Below are positions 11,275 to 21,483 of a DNA stretch of 64,000 bases, piece by piece. This DNA is from Flammeovirgaceae bacterium. Lineage in GTDB: Bacteria > Bacteroidota > Bacteroidia > Cytophagales > Cyclobacteriaceae. The translations under genes were made by a program, and so were the position numbers. Below the pieces are notes generated by a model. The model was not told the origin of the DNA, searched no databases, and worked only from the letters and a program-made list of their open reading frames with translations. The DNA lies in contig JADJRT010000005.1 of the NCBI GenBank assembly GCA_016712035.1, positions 124,001 to 188,000 of the forward strand, in the 5' to 3' direction. How positions within the stretch are numbered: position 1 is the stretch's first letter; every line of letters starts with the position of its first letter.

Positions 11275-11292
11275 TCCCGATAGCTATCGGGA
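11275..11292. repeat. 18-bp perfect palindrome TCCCGATAGCTATCGGGA, copy 2
   Basis: Identical to the copy at 4185-4202, and the match extends to 20 bases (flanking c and t). It sits in the gap between recQ and purD, 39 bases upstream of the purD start. As a hairpin it could terminate recQ transcription or influence purD, but no T tract follows. Confidence 0.7.
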
Positions 11293-11331
11293 TTAATTCA
11301 TTTTGCGTTCTTTGCTGCTTAATCACCAAGC

Positions 11332-12587
11332 ATGAACATACTCATTGTCGGTAATGGAGGACGCGAACACGCACTCGCCTGGAAAATAAACCAAAGCAAA
11401 TTATGTGGTAATCTTTTCATCGCACCCGGCAATGCGGGTACGGGGCAGATGGAAAGAATGTTTCTATTGCTATCGATGATTTTGAGTCGCTAGGTAAATT
11501 CTGCCTTGAAAATAAGATTCAGTTAGTCGTAGTGGGTCCTGAAGGACCGCTGGTAATGGGTATTCGCGATTATTTTGAAAGTCATGAAGATCTTTCTTCC
11601 ATCCACATGGTAGGACCCGGTAAAGAGGGAGCACAACTGGAAGGAAGCAAAGATTTCTCCAAGCAATTTATGGCTCGGCATGGAGTGCCTACGGCTAAGT
11701 CGCGCACTTTTCAAGCGAACGAAAGTAAAGAAGCCATTCAATATCTGGATCGTTGCAAATCACCTATTGTACTAAAAGCGGATGGTCTGGCTGCGGGTAA
11801 AGGAGTTATCATATCAACGACCATCCGAGAAGCAAAAGTTTCGATAAGAGAAATGCTAGAAGAAAAAAAGTTTGGTGAGGCAAGTTCAAAAGTTTTAGTG
11901 GAGGAATTTCTTCATGGCATTGAGTTATCTGTCTTTGTACTAACGGATGGTGAGCATTATGTAATTCTGCCTGAGGCTAAGGATTATAAACGAATTGGTG
12001 ATGGCGACACAGGACCAAACACGGGTGGCATGGGCGCAATCTCTCCTGTTGTCTTTGCTGACTCAGCTTTCATGAAAAAAGTAGAAGACCGCGTTATCAA
12101 ACCCACTATTGAGGGATTAAAGAAAGAAGGCATCCCTTACAAAGGATTTATTTTTATTGGTCTTATGAATATGCAGGGCGAGCCCTATGTCATTGAATAC
12201 AATGCACGTATGGGTGATCCGGAAACGGAAGCGGTTATGACTCGAATCGATAGTGATCTGGTTGAACTACTTGACGCTTGCGCGAAAGGTCAGCTAAAGG
12301 GTCATAAAATCACAATTAGTCCAAACTATGCGGTTACTGTTGTGATGGCCTCTGGCGGCTATCCTGAAAATTATGAAAAAGGGAAAATCATCTCCGGTTT
12401 GAATGAATCGGATGAGGCCATAACATTTCATGCAGGCACTATCACTCAAAACAATAAGATCGTAACTAATGGCGGTCGGGTGCTGGCTGTTACCGGAATA
12501 GGGCAAACATTAACACAAGCATCAAAGCATGCCTATACGGCCGTCTCAAAATTAGTTGGGAAGCTGCCTATTACCGAAAAGATATAA
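11332..12587 (+). CDS. purD: Phosphoribosylamine-glycine ligase PurD, one frameshift
   Basis: Catalyses the second step of purine synthesis, ligating glycine to phosphoribosylamine with ATP. The N-terminus MNILIVGNGGREHALAW is the classic PurD start. After the shift come VVVGPEGPLVMG, the ATP-grasp core (KADGLAAGKGV, VEEFLHGIELSVF) and the signature YNARMGDPETE. The corrected length is about 418 residues, as expected. One base is missing near 11447-11450: the first frame runs off after NAGTGQ, while the second resumes with GKNVSIAIDDFESLG. It stands alone, flanked by recQ and ricT on the same strand. Confidence 0.9.
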
Positions 12588-12695
12588 GCCTCGATCTGCA
12601 AAAATTGAAAACCAGTCCTAAATGGCTTCACATCGTTTGCCATTACCCTGCCAACCATATAACTTTAAGGTTTAAACTGATCTAATAATTACACG

Positions 12696-13947
12696 ATGGG
12701 GTGCGCCTGTGGAACTAAAAAGGATGGAAAGGTATCGGGTTGTAATAACAACGGTGCCTGTAACACAGGGGGTGCAACAAGATGAATGTATTTGACTGGC
12801 TTTCCAACATGGATATGCCCGTTAAAGACCGTTTTGCGGTGGTAGAAGTTCGATTTAAGAACGGACGAAAAGATTTTTATCGCAATACGGATAGTCTTTC
12901 TCTAACAACAGGCGATGCCATTATTATAGAAGCTGCTACAGGCCACCATTTGGGGCATGTGTCGTTGCAAGGTGAATTGGTCCGCTTACAAATGCAAAAA
13001 AAGAAGGTTGCCAATGATGATGAAATCAAAAAGATTTACCGCTTGGCACATCAAAAAGATCTCGAAAAATTTGAGGAGATAAAAAAACGGGATTTACCAA
13101 CGTTATACCGTACCCGTGAAATCATTAAACAGTATAACCTGGCCATGAAACTCTCGGATGTAGAATATCAGGCTGATAATACAAAGGCTACCTTTTTCTA
13201 TTCTGCTGAGGACAGGGTAGATTTTAGAGAGTTAATTAAACAACTGGCTTCTGAATTTAAGGTAAGAGTGGAAATGCGCCAGATAAGCCTGCGGCAAGAA
13301 GCCGGAAGGCTTGGTGGTATTGGTGTTTGTGGTCGGGAACTTTGTTGCTCCACCTGGTTAAGTGACTTTAAAAATGTTGCCACCAGCGCGGCCCGGTATC
13401 AAAATCTATCATTAAACCCTAGCAAACTTTCTGGGCAGTGCGGGCGTTTAAAATGCTGCTTGAATTACGAGCTTGAAACGTATATGGATGCGCTTCGCGG
13501 TATTCCGGAAATTGAGTCTCCGTTATTGACAGAGCGCGGTGAAGCACGATTACAAAAGACGGACATCTTCAGACGAATTATGTGGTTTGGTTATAAAGAA
13601 GAGAATACTTGGTTCCCTTTAAACATTGATCGGGTGAATGAAATTCTGGCTATGAATCGCGAAGGTAAGCGCCCCGCAAGCCTGGAGATAAATCAGGAGG
13701 AAGCCAAAGTGCCTTTGGCAAAGCTTAATAGTGATCTTGAAAATTTAGACAGAAAATTCAAGGATAAATCTAAAAATAGAAAAAAGAAAAACAAGAATCA
13801 CGGCCACAACCGAGGTCAGGCACCTAATCAGCAAAATAGAAATCCACAACCCCGCAGCGGACCGAAGGGCCCTAAAAAGGATGAGTCGTTTTATCTTCTT
13901 ATTTGCATTACTTTTTTTGTGGGGTGCGATTCGAATCGTGTGTTTGA
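12696..13947 (+). CDS. ricT: PSP1 domain protein (RicT-like), N-terminal cysteine cluster, two frameshifts
   Basis: A PSP1-domain protein; Bacillus RicT (YaaT) belongs to this family and binds an iron-sulphur cluster as part of the Y-complex. The core from 12782 shows VVEVRFKNGRKDFYRN, the GRLGGIGVCGRELCCSTWL segment and GQCGRLKCCLNYE, followed by a basic tail rich in K, N and Q. The true N-terminus lies upstream at the ATG 12696 and encodes a cysteine-rich leader (MGCACGTKK, then GCNNNGACNTGG) that joins CNKMNVFDWLSNM if one T is restored near 12773. A missing T in the run 13912-13918 hides the real stop; the corrected gene ends at 13947 and overlaps gldH by about 67 bases. About 417 residues. 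Confidence 0.8.
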
Positions 13948-14359
13948 AGATTACAAAGAATTTAACGATCGAACCTGGAAGATTAATGATCGGGTCTATT
14001 TTGATTTTGAGATTAAAGACACAACGAAAAAATACAACCTGTATTACAATGTGCGCAATTCGTTAGAGTATCCGTACGCACGAATTTTTGTTAACTATTC
14101 ATTAAAAGACTCTATTCATACCGAATTGACTTCTGCGCTTGCATCGAATTATCTTTTTGATCAAAAAACAGGAAGCCCCTTGGGAAGAAGTGGGCTTGGG
14201 GATGTTTTTGATAATCAATTTATTCTCATTCGCAATCACTCATTTATTGCCACGGGAGTTTATCAACTTAGTCTGGAACAATTTAACAGACAAGATTCAC
14301 TGCACGGAGTTATTGCCGTGGGTATTCGGGTTGAAGAAGCCCCAGAATTAAACCCATAA
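13881..14359 (+). CDS. gldH: Gliding motility lipoprotein GldH, frameshift in signal peptide
   Basis: GldH is a lipoprotein required for gliding in Flavobacterium. The ATG at 13881 begins a lipoprotein signal (MSRFIFLFALLFFVGC) once one T is added to the seven-T run 13912-13918; the lipidated cysteine is residue 16. The body (residues about 20-159) has the family pattern of short beta strands: YKEFNDRTW, YFDFEIKDT, LYYNVRNSLEYPYARIFVNY. As printed, the frame is fused to the end of the upstream PSP1 gene, which I regard as an artefact. A strong hairpin terminator touches the stop codon. PSP1 followed by gldH is, to my recollection, a common Bacteroidota gene order. Confidence 0.85.
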
Positions 14360-14388
14360 AAAATGGGACCCTTGAGAGTCCCATTTTT
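14359..14388. terminator. Bidirectional terminator after gldH
   Basis: AAAAATGGGAC (14359-14369) pairs perfectly with GTCCCATTTTT (14378-14388) around an 8-base loop. The stem starts at the last base of the gldH stop codon and ends in a T run, a textbook intrinsic terminator. The A run gives T residues on the opposite strand, so it may also serve transcripts from the minus-strand kinase gene. Confidence 0.85.
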
Positions 14389-14550
14389 CCGAAAGAGATT
14401 ATAGTCATTCGTTGGCTTACATCTGACTAGAATGGCTCTTCCTCTAAAACCTGAAAAACTAAATACTAAACTCAAACAACCGTGAAAAACTATTAAGACA
14501 AATGTAAACCGGAGAGACAATGGTTGTTAAGAAAAATCATTAGAAAGGGA

Positions 14551-15927
14551 TTAGAACCCAGCCTCCGTTTTTAGAGTAACCTTTACTCTCGTTCCTGTTT
14601 CGGGTGTTGATTCTATGCCAATCTGGCCCTTATGTATTGAAATTATCCGTTGACTTAGCGGTAATCCGACTCCATAACCTTTAATTTTAGAGGTGGCATC
14701 GGCTCTAAAAAAAGGCTGAAATACATTATCGAGATCTTTGCGGTTTATCCCAGGACCGTTATTTGCAACCTCCACAATCAAGCTGTTTTTCTGACAAGAT
14801 AATTTTATGTGCGCAGTGCCTTCCTCCGAAAATTTGCAGGCATTTTCGATGATATTTTGAAAAGCTACTTTGAGCAAGTATGGATTCCCATTTACGTACA
14901 AGCGCCTTTCGTCTTCTGGCATATCAATAATCTCAACTTCTACTTTATAATTTACATCTATCGTGCTAATGCTCTCACGGGTTTCCCAAAGAATTTCGTC
15001 TAACCGTACTCTAGCCATAGTAAACGAATCTGACTCACGTGTAAGTCGAGCCAGATCGAGCAAACTATTGGATAGATGATTTAAACTTCTGATATCCTCT
15101 AAGACTGATTCTATCGTTTCTCGATACTCTTCTTTTTCCCGTTCATTCAAAAGTGTTACTTCCAGTTGAGAAGTAATATTAGTTAACGGATTTTTAAGTT
15201 CATGCGAAACATTTGACACAAACATTTTTTGAAGTTGAAAAGCATTCTCTATTCGTGCCAGCAGTCCGTTAAATATATTGATCAACTTCCCCATTTCATC
15301 TGGGTGGGGGCTTTCCTTCAGGCGTTGCGCCAAGTTTTGGGGCGAGATGTTTTGTACATCTGAAATAATTCTTTTTATAGGTTGTAAGGCGCGGCCGGCA
15401 TAGATCCAACCAGAAATTGAAACCAAAACAATTAAGATTATAAAATGTGCTGTAAGAAGTCTTCGTAAATCTATAAGTCGGTTGTATCCGTTCACATCTT
15501 CCGCGGAAGCTATAATAACATATTCCTGCCCATTATCCTTAAAAGGAATACCCGTGACGGTATATTCATTATGAACTATTTTTTTTTCACCCTCTGATTT
15601 CACTGCTAGAAAAAGTGAATCGTAAATACCTAACTTCACTGTATCTCCACTAAAATAAATTTCTTTGCCAGCCTCATCAAAAACGCGAATGCTTTCGCGA
15701 TACAAATTATCACGTTTGGCGCGATCAATAATCTTTAATAACGTAGTGTCAACCTGATCAACTTTTATCAAAAGAATAGCTGCTGTGATAGCCTTCTCGC
15801 GAAGTCTCCGCGCAAAATCCTGTTCTGTAAACTGAAAGGTGAAAAAATAAATGGCAAAGAATGAAAGCAGTACAATGGTACTAACCAGCACCGTAAATTG
15901 TAACGTTAATCGGGTCCTTATCTGCAC
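14551..15927 (-). CDS. Sensor histidine kinase with HAMP domain
   Basis: A 458-residue membrane sensor. Membrane helices lie at about 9-32 and 158-178, enclosing a periplasmic sensor of about 125 residues with no recognised fold. HAMP follows (about 178-232), then HisKA with SHELKNPLT (phosphorylated H242), and a HATPase domain with NIIENACKFS (N box), NNGPGI (G1) and GYGVGLPLS (G2). It follows the response regulator by three bases on the same strand, so the two form a two-component operon. The signal is unknown; the HAMP architecture is like that of heavy-metal and envelope-stress kinases such as CusS. Confidence 0.88.
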   Translation of the reverse strand: MQIRTRLTLQFTVLVSTIVLLSFFAIYFFTFQFTEQDFARRLREKAITAAILLIKVDQVDTTLLKIIDRAKRDNLYRESIRVFDEAGKEIYFSGDTVKLGIYDSLFLAVKSEGEKKIVHNEYTVTGIPFKDNGQEYVIIASAEDVNGYNRLIDLRRLLTAHFIILIVLVSISGWIYAGRALQPIKRIISDVQNISPQNLAQRLKESPHPDEMGKLINIFNGLLARIENAFQLQKMFVSNVSHELKNPLTNITSQLEVTLLNEREKEEYRETIESVLEDIRSLNHLSNSLLDLARLTRESDSFTMARVRLDEILWETRESISTIDVNYKVEVEIIDMPEDERRLYVNGNPYLLKVAFQNIIENACKFSEEGTAHIKLSCQKNSLIVEVANNGPGINRKDLDNVFQPFFRADATSKIKGYGVGLPLSQRIISIHKGQIGIESTPETGTRVKVTLKTEAGF

Positions 15928-15930
15928 AGC

Positions 15931-16607
15931 CTAAGACTCCTTTAAGATATAGCCCATTCCAAACTGGGTGTGAATGAGTTTACTTTCAAAATCCTTGTCA
16001 ATTTTTTTCCGAAGGTAGTTTACGTAAACCTCCACCATGTTGGTTCCTGTATCAAAGTCAACATTCCAAACATGCTTGGAAAGTTCGGCACGAGGAATCA
16101 CTCGACCCTGATTGCGAAGAAAATATTCCAGCAACGAAAATTCTTTTGATGTGAGTTCGATTTTCTTTCCGGCCCGCACCACGCTTTACTGTTTAAATCC
16201 AGTGTCAGGTCTGCAAAGCGAATTTGATTTTCATTAACTGGGAGTTTAGGCTGGCGCTTCGTAAGAGATCGGATGCGCGCCAATAGTTCCTTAAATTCAA
16301 ATGGCTTGGCCAGATAATCATCAGCACCACTGTCTAACCCGGCAACAACATCATCGGTATCGCCTAAGGCAGTCAACATCAATATAGGCGTTTCATTCTT
16401 TGCAGCTCGTAACTCTTTGCAAAGATCTGTTCCGCTTAGCTCGGGCATTATTACATCGGTAATAATTAGATTATATTCATTTCTGAAAGCGAGATTTTTC
16501 CCAGACTTACCATCTTCAGCGGTATCTACTTCATAGCCATGTTCCTCGAGTCCCTTCTTGATATACTGAATCGTCTTTCGTTCGTCTTCTATTAATAAAA
16601 TATTCAT
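15931..16607 (-). CDS. OmpR/PhoB-type response regulator, one frameshift
   Basis: A receiver domain is followed by a winged-helix DNA-binding domain, about 225 residues in all. The acidic pocket is IEDE near residue 6, the phosphorylated aspartate is D51 in IITDVIMPE, and the conserved lysine is K101 in LAKPF. The C-terminal Trans_reg_C half shows LTSKEFSLLEYFLRNQGRV and a recognition region TGTNMVEVYVNYLRKKI. One base is missing at about 16180-16183, where SKA should continue into VVRAGKKIELT. It precedes its partner histidine kinase, which starts three bases after the stop. Confidence 0.88.
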
Positions 16608-16690
16608 TAACCAAAGTTACCGCTATTAACCCAGAAAGTCATTAGCTTTTTTATTCAAACTCAATCAGAAATATCATTGAATTGGATCAC

Positions 16691-16718
16691 AAAAAGGCAG
16701 ACCGTTCTGGTCTGCCTT
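16691..16718 (-). terminator. Terminator of secDF
   Basis: AAGGCAGACC (16694-16703) and GGTCTGCCTT (16709-16718) form a perfect 10-bp stem with a 5-base loop. On the minus strand the stem runs into five T residues, and it lies 20 bases after the secDF stop at 16738. This is a strong intrinsic terminator. Confidence 0.85.
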
Positions 16719-16737
16719 CATTATTTAAATTAATAGA

Positions 16738-19700
16738 TTATGCAGCCACTTTTGCCTGTTGCTTCTTTTCACTTTTAGCAGAAGTATTTTCCAAATCCAG
16801 TACAACCGGTGCGGCAATAAATATGGAAGAAAAGGTTCCAATTACAATACCTATAAACAGAGCAAATGAAAATCCGCGCAATACTTCGCCACCAAAAGTA
16901 GTAAAATAAGCACCACAATCAACGTAGTTCCCGAGGTTATTAATGTACGGCTTAGCGTGCTGTTAATGGCATCATTTAACACTTTCGCACGATCGTGGGT
17001 AGCACCAAAGCCAAGGTATTCTCTAATCCGATCGAAGATAATCACCGTATCGTTAATCGAGTATCCGATAATCGTTAACAGGGCTGCTACAAATACCTGA
17101 TCAATTTCAAACGAAATACCGAAGGCCCGTGCAATACCAAAAGAAGCAACCACAAATACCGTATCGTGTACCGTTGCCACAATGGCACCTGCGCTATACG
17201 TCCAGCGCTTAAAGCGAATTAAAATGTAAAGGAATATCAGTACTAACGATGCCATAGCAGCTTCAAAAGCAGATCCTTTGATGTCATCGGCAATGGTGGC
17301 GCCTACTTTTGAAGAAGATGAAATGGCAAAATGTTTATCGTCTACCTGGGCATCATTTTCAGCAAACTCCAATCCTTTAAACTTTTGGATTCCCTCAATC
17401 AGGGCCGCCTTAACCTTATCATCTGCAGCTTCTGATTCATCATCCACCAAGTAGGAGGTAGTTACTTTCAATACCTTATCACTATCGTATGTTTTCACTT
17501 CAAGACCGCTATTCTCAAAGCTCTGTGTTAACGCAACTTTCATTTCGGTAGCTGCCACAGGTTGATTGAACGAAACTACGTATGAACGACCTCCTTTAAA
17601 ATCAACCCCAAGATTCAAACCCTGTAGAGCAATCAGAATAAATCCAATAACGGTTATGGTTACAGTAATCAGATATACCTTTTTACGCATCCCGATAAAA
17701 TCATATTCCTTACGCTTTTTAACCATTTTAGCCATAGCACTATCAAACGAAACTTTTGATTCATCGCCTTTACGCACCATCCATTCTACCACTACGCGCG
17801 AAATGTAAACCGAAGAGAAAAATGAGGTAGCGATACCAATCATTAACACAATCGCAAATCCTTTCAACGGTCCCTGGCCTAAAACAAACAATGCTATCGC
17901 TGTAATTAAGGTAGTAAGGTTAGAGTCAAAGATGGTAGTAAACGCCCGCGAATAGCCATGGCTGATAGCATCCCGGAGTTTACGTCCATGTGCCATCTCT
18001 TCTTTAATTCGTTCATAGATCAAAACGTTTGCATCCACTGCCATACCCATGGTAAGCACTATACCCGCAATACCGGGCAGCGTAAGGGCAGCATTAAATT
18101 GAGCCAAAATTCCCATGATAAAGAAGATGTTAAACAACAAGGCGATATTGGCCACCCAGCCACCTTTTGAATAATACGCAACCATGAAAAGTACCACGAT
18201 ACCCAACCCACAGGCCATTGAAATCAAACCTTGGTTTTGAGCAACCTTACCTAAGCTGGGTCCTACTATGGCTTCTTCAACAATTCGTGTAGGTGCCGGT
18301 AATGAACCAGCCTTTAATACGTTCGCCAAATCTTTGGCTTCTTCCAGCTCAAAGCTTCCTGAGATTTGAGAGTTGCCATTTGGTATTTCGCCCTGCACAT
18401 TAGGTGCTGTATATACATAGTTGTCTAGTACAATAGCAATTCTACCCTGCGGCTGCTTGCTGGCCGCTGCAGCCGTGATTTTCGCCCAACTGCGCGCACC
18501 TGCTGCATTCATAGTCATGCTTACGGCAGGTCTGGCAAACTGATCATAGTCCAAACGCGCATCGTTAATTACTTCACCCGTTAGTAAAGGTTTTCCCGCA
18601 CGACCTAAATTCACAAAATTCAATTGAATGTCTTCTACACCAGGCGTTACTTTAGGATCAGACTTTACATCCCAGAAATAGCCAACCGTTCTCGGTAACA
18701 TATTTTTTACTTCAGGTCTTCTTAGGATACGATTGATTTCTGAAGTATCCTTTACTTCATATAGAAAGGGTGCACTTTGATTCATTAAAGAAAACAAAGG
18801 CGATGAAGTTGCTAAACGCAAAGAATCCAAAGAACTGATTGAACTATCACGCACCTGACCCAGTTGTTTTTCTAAGGCTGATTGTGTTGTATCCGCTGGG
18901 GCGGTTGTTGCGTCTTTGTTGGTATCAGTTAACGTAAGTGTCTTTCTTTGCATTTTGTTCCTTTACCAAAAATTCATTAATGGCTGCAAAAGATTGACCT
19001 AACTGCGGATCAAAGGGTTCTACGATTTCCCAAAATTCTAAACGGGCAACGCCTTGCAATAATTTACGAACGCGCTGCGGGTTGTCGGCTCCTGGTATTT
19101 CAATTTGAATTCTTCCTTTATCCTGCAAAACGCTGAATGTTAGGTTGTGAGGTACCAAACTGATCGATACGGGTTTTTAGAATCGTAAAGGAACGATCAA
19201 TGGCTCCGTCAACTTCGGTATTCAAAAACGCCAATACCACATCATCGGTATCGGTTAATTTAACCCGGTCTTTGTTTGCCGCTGAAGTAAATAAAGACGC
19301 TAACGATTTATCTGGGTTGGCATCTTTAAATGCCTTGTAAAATAAACTCACATAATCGTTAGTGCTTGTCTTTTGCATTTCGCGCGCTTGTTGAAGTGCA
19401 GCGAGGAAGGCAGGGTCCTGGCTATTTCCACTTAAGCCCTTGATAATATCAACGGGCGAAATTTCTAGCACCACGTGCATCCCACCTTGTAAATCAAGAC
19501 CGAGGCTTAACTCGTTTTCTTTTACCTCTTTAAATGTATATTCTGCACCAAACAGATTATACACAGGCTGGTTCCATATCGAATCCAGATAGTTTTGCTT
19601 TTTTGACAGATTCAACGATCCGCTTTGATCGGTTGCATAATCAATCGCATCCTGATCAACCCGGCTCGATACAAATGTAAACGAGAGGTAATACAAACAG

Positions 19701-19750
19701 AGAAACGTAATGACTACGCCCAGAAATACAACTACACCTTTGTTACGCAT
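16738..19750 (-). CDS. secDF: Protein translocase SecDF (fused SecD-SecF), three frameshifts
   Basis: SecDF uses the proton gradient to drive late steps of protein export. The corrected protein is about 1003 residues: an N-terminal helix, the SecD P1 domain with LGLDLQGGMHVVLE, a six-helix SecD membrane half with LTMGMAVDANVLIYERI, then the SecF half with LGVDFKGGRSYVV and IGYSINDTVIIFDRIRE. The frame is broken at 19127-19130 (an extra base: QRLQDKGRIQIE), at about 18941-18953 (an extra base near KEQNAKK) and at 16894-16897 (a missing base: LLLFGGEVLRGF). The last 50 residues run to 16738 in the restored frame and end in a lysine/glutamine-rich tail. The fusion is normal for Bacteroidota. Confidence 0.92.
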
Positions 19751-19834
19751 AAGAAATTAAAATTTAATAATGATTTATAACTATGAAATGACTGATCAGG
19801 TTGATCAATCTGATAAGGAAAATACGTTGCGAAA

Positions 19835-20179
19835 TCAGGGCGCGTTTGGCGCGATAACAAACCGGAGGAAAGTCTGAAACAGACTTTGAATAATCACTTC
19901 CGGCCGAGGGAAAAGATTCCGTTCATTTTGAGGCTCTCCAAGAACTCCTATTACACTATCTGGAACTTGTTCATCTACCCGTACAACTGCGCCTTGGGTT
20001 AAGGCTTCGGCAGGAGCTGAGATGACGGTTTTACCTTCAGATTGGTCCTTAGCATGCTCAGTTTTCTCTTTCTGGTCTTCCCGTGTGCTTTGAGTATAGC
20101 TATGGGAAAAAATGATAACCAAAGCGGCCATTAAGCCTGCTGCTATCAAAAATCCGCGATATATAGATCTATTTCTCAC
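19835..20179 (-). CDS. Small membrane-anchored hypothetical protein
   Basis: The product is 114 residues with one N-terminal hydrophobic helix (residues about 9-26) after two arginines, followed by a charged linker rich in K, E, Q and D and a C-terminal segment with LFPRPEVIIQSLFQTFLRF. I do not recognise a family. It lies between udk and secDF on the same strand, 84 bases before secDF, and has a good promoter match upstream. An inner-membrane protein with a periplasmic tail is the simplest reading. Confidence 0.5.
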   Translation of the reverse strand: MRNRSIYRGFLIAAGLMAALVIIFSHSYTQSTREDQKEKTEHAKDQSEGKTVISAPAEALTQGAVVRVDEQVPDSVIGVLGEPQNERNLFPRPEVIIQSLFQTFLRFVIAPNAP

Positions 20180-20199
20180 TTCTTAATTTTGGAAGACCA

Positions 20200-20230
20200 C
20201 AAAAGTAGCGTTTAGAATCCTATTTGCAAA
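20200..20230 (-). promoter_or_regulatory. Bacteroidota-type promoter for the gene starting at 20179
   Basis: On the minus strand, TTTG (20230-20227) and TACTTTTG (20207-20200) match the -33 TTTG and -7 TAnnTTTG elements with 19 bases between them, close to the usual spacing. The start codon is about 20 bases downstream. Confidence 0.45.
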
Positions 20231-20266
20231 TCGCTATTTAAACGTGTTTTTGACTCGATTTGCAAA

Positions 20267-20884
20267 CTACTTCAACTTTGATTTCAAATACCCAACCAAT
20301 ACATCCAGGGCTCGCTCAAATTTGCTGTTATTGGGAATCACTAAATCTGCCTGATGTTTCAACGGCTCAATCAATTGTTCATAGACAGGCATTACATGAT
20401 ATTGGTACCGATACAGAACATCATCAATATCGTATCCGCGTTCTACCTGATCGCGTTTAATCCTACGGCCCAACTTAACATGATCCTTGGCTTCAATAAA
20501 AATCCGCAGATCGAGTTCGTTGGAAATTTCTTCGAAGTATTGAACGAATAATCCCTCTACCACAAGAATAGGAGCCGCTATAAATTCGAGTTGTTTTTTC
20601 TCCGCTAGCGGATTATTAAAGACATACTCCGTCTTTGATACCGATTGACCTGATTTCAATTTCAATAAGTCGGTTTGAAAGGCTTCCCGATCAATTGAAA
20701 CAGGCAAATCAAAATTCTTTACACCATTTTCATCAATAGGCTGTTGGTCGCGTGGCTTGTAATAATTATCCTGTGAGATCAAACAAATCTCAGTTGCCTT
20801 GAAGGCTGATGACAATCCCTGAAGAAAGTACGTCTTTCCCGATCCACTTCCGCCCGTAATGCCTATGGTAAAGGGTTTTTTCAT
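20267..20884 (-). CDS. udk: Uridine kinase
   Basis: Phosphorylates uridine and cytidine in pyrimidine salvage. The 205-residue protein starts with a P-loop GITGGSGSGKT (residues 8-18), then has SQDNYYKP near residue 38 and the NFDLPVSIDR segment that contacts nucleoside, VVEGLF near residue 107, and a lid region with RRIKRDQVERGYD. Length and motifs are normal. It follows rdgB by seven bases in the same minus-strand operon. Uracil phosphoribosyltransferase, another salvage enzyme, is encoded separately at 32128-32775. Confidence 0.88.
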   Translation of the reverse strand: MKKPFTIGITGGSGSGKTYFLQGLSSAFKATEICLISQDNYYKPRDQQPIDENGVKNFDLPVSIDREAFQTDLLKLKSGQSVSKTEYVFNNPLAEKKQLEFIAAPILVVEGLFVQYFEEISNELDLRIFIEAKDHVKLGRRIKRDQVERGYDIDDVLYRYQYHVMPVYEQLIEPLKHQADLVIPNNSKFERALDVLVGYLKSKLK

Positions 20885-20891
20885 AGTTGCC

Positions 20892-21482
20892 TCAGGCGTT
20901 CGATAAGTTTCTATGCTTCAAATGAGTAACCAATTTTTCAATGGCACGCGCCCGGTGACTTAATGTGTTTTTCTCGTCCAACGACATTTCGGCCAATGTT
21001 TTTGTATTTCCATCTGGCAAAAAAATCGGATCATATCCAAACCCTTCCGCCCCTCTTTGTTGATCGATAATTATACCGTTCAAAATTCCTTCAAATTGCT
21101 TCTGACCAGATGGAGTTATTAAAGTGATGACTGTTCTGAATCTGGCTTTTCTGTTCTTAATACCTTCCAAATTTTCGAGTAACCGTTTCATGTTATCCAC
21201 AGCATTTCGTTGTTCGCCCGCGTATCGCGCAGAATAAACGCCCGGTGCACCATTCAAGGCCTCCACTTCAAGGCCGGTGTCATCCGCAAAACACGAAACA
21301 GTGTAACGCTCAAAAACATACTGCGCCTTTTGAAGCGAATTTCCCTCTAAGGTTGTTTGTTCCTCGGCCAGTTCTTCATTACAACCTATATCGGCAAGCC
21401 CAACCAAAGCGAAATCATTACCCAATAAAGCTTGCACCTCCTTTATCTTGTGTTGATTATTGGTGGCAAAGCAAAGTGTCAT
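20892..21482 (-). CDS. rdgB: dITP/XTP pyrophosphatase (RdgB/HAM1 family)
   Basis: Hydrolyses non-canonical purine nucleoside triphosphates to monophosphates, keeping them out of DNA. The 196-residue protein has the family's opening CFATNNQHKIKEV, the catalytic-site segments FADDTGLEVEALNGAPGVYSAR in the middle (near residue 65), EGFGYDPIFLP and LSHRARAIEKL at the end. Intact. It begins one base after the stop of the truncated FKBP gene and is followed by udk, so the genes are very probably co-transcribed. Confidence 0.92.
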   Translation of the reverse strand: MTLCFATNNQHKIKEVQALLGNDFALVGLADIGCNEELAEEQTTLEGNSLQKAQYVFERYTVSCFADDTGLEVEALNGAPGVYSARYAGEQRNAVDNMKRLLENLEGIKNRKARFRTVITLITPSGQKQFEGILNGIIIDQQRGAEGFGYDPIFLPDGNTKTLAEMSLDEKNTLSHRARAIEKLVTHLKHRNLSNA

Positions 21483-21483
21483 T

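Noticed and set aside
12782..14359. A 525-residue fusion of a PSP1 domain with a GldH lipoprotein
   Set aside because: An intact lipoprotein start for GldH lies at 13881 in another frame, and adding one T to the run 13912-13918 separates the two genes and completes the lipobox. The fusion is a frameshift artefact.
16612..16619. TAACTTTG on the minus strand as a -7 box for the response regulator
   Set aside because: It lies only about five bases before the start codon and has no -33 element at the right distance.
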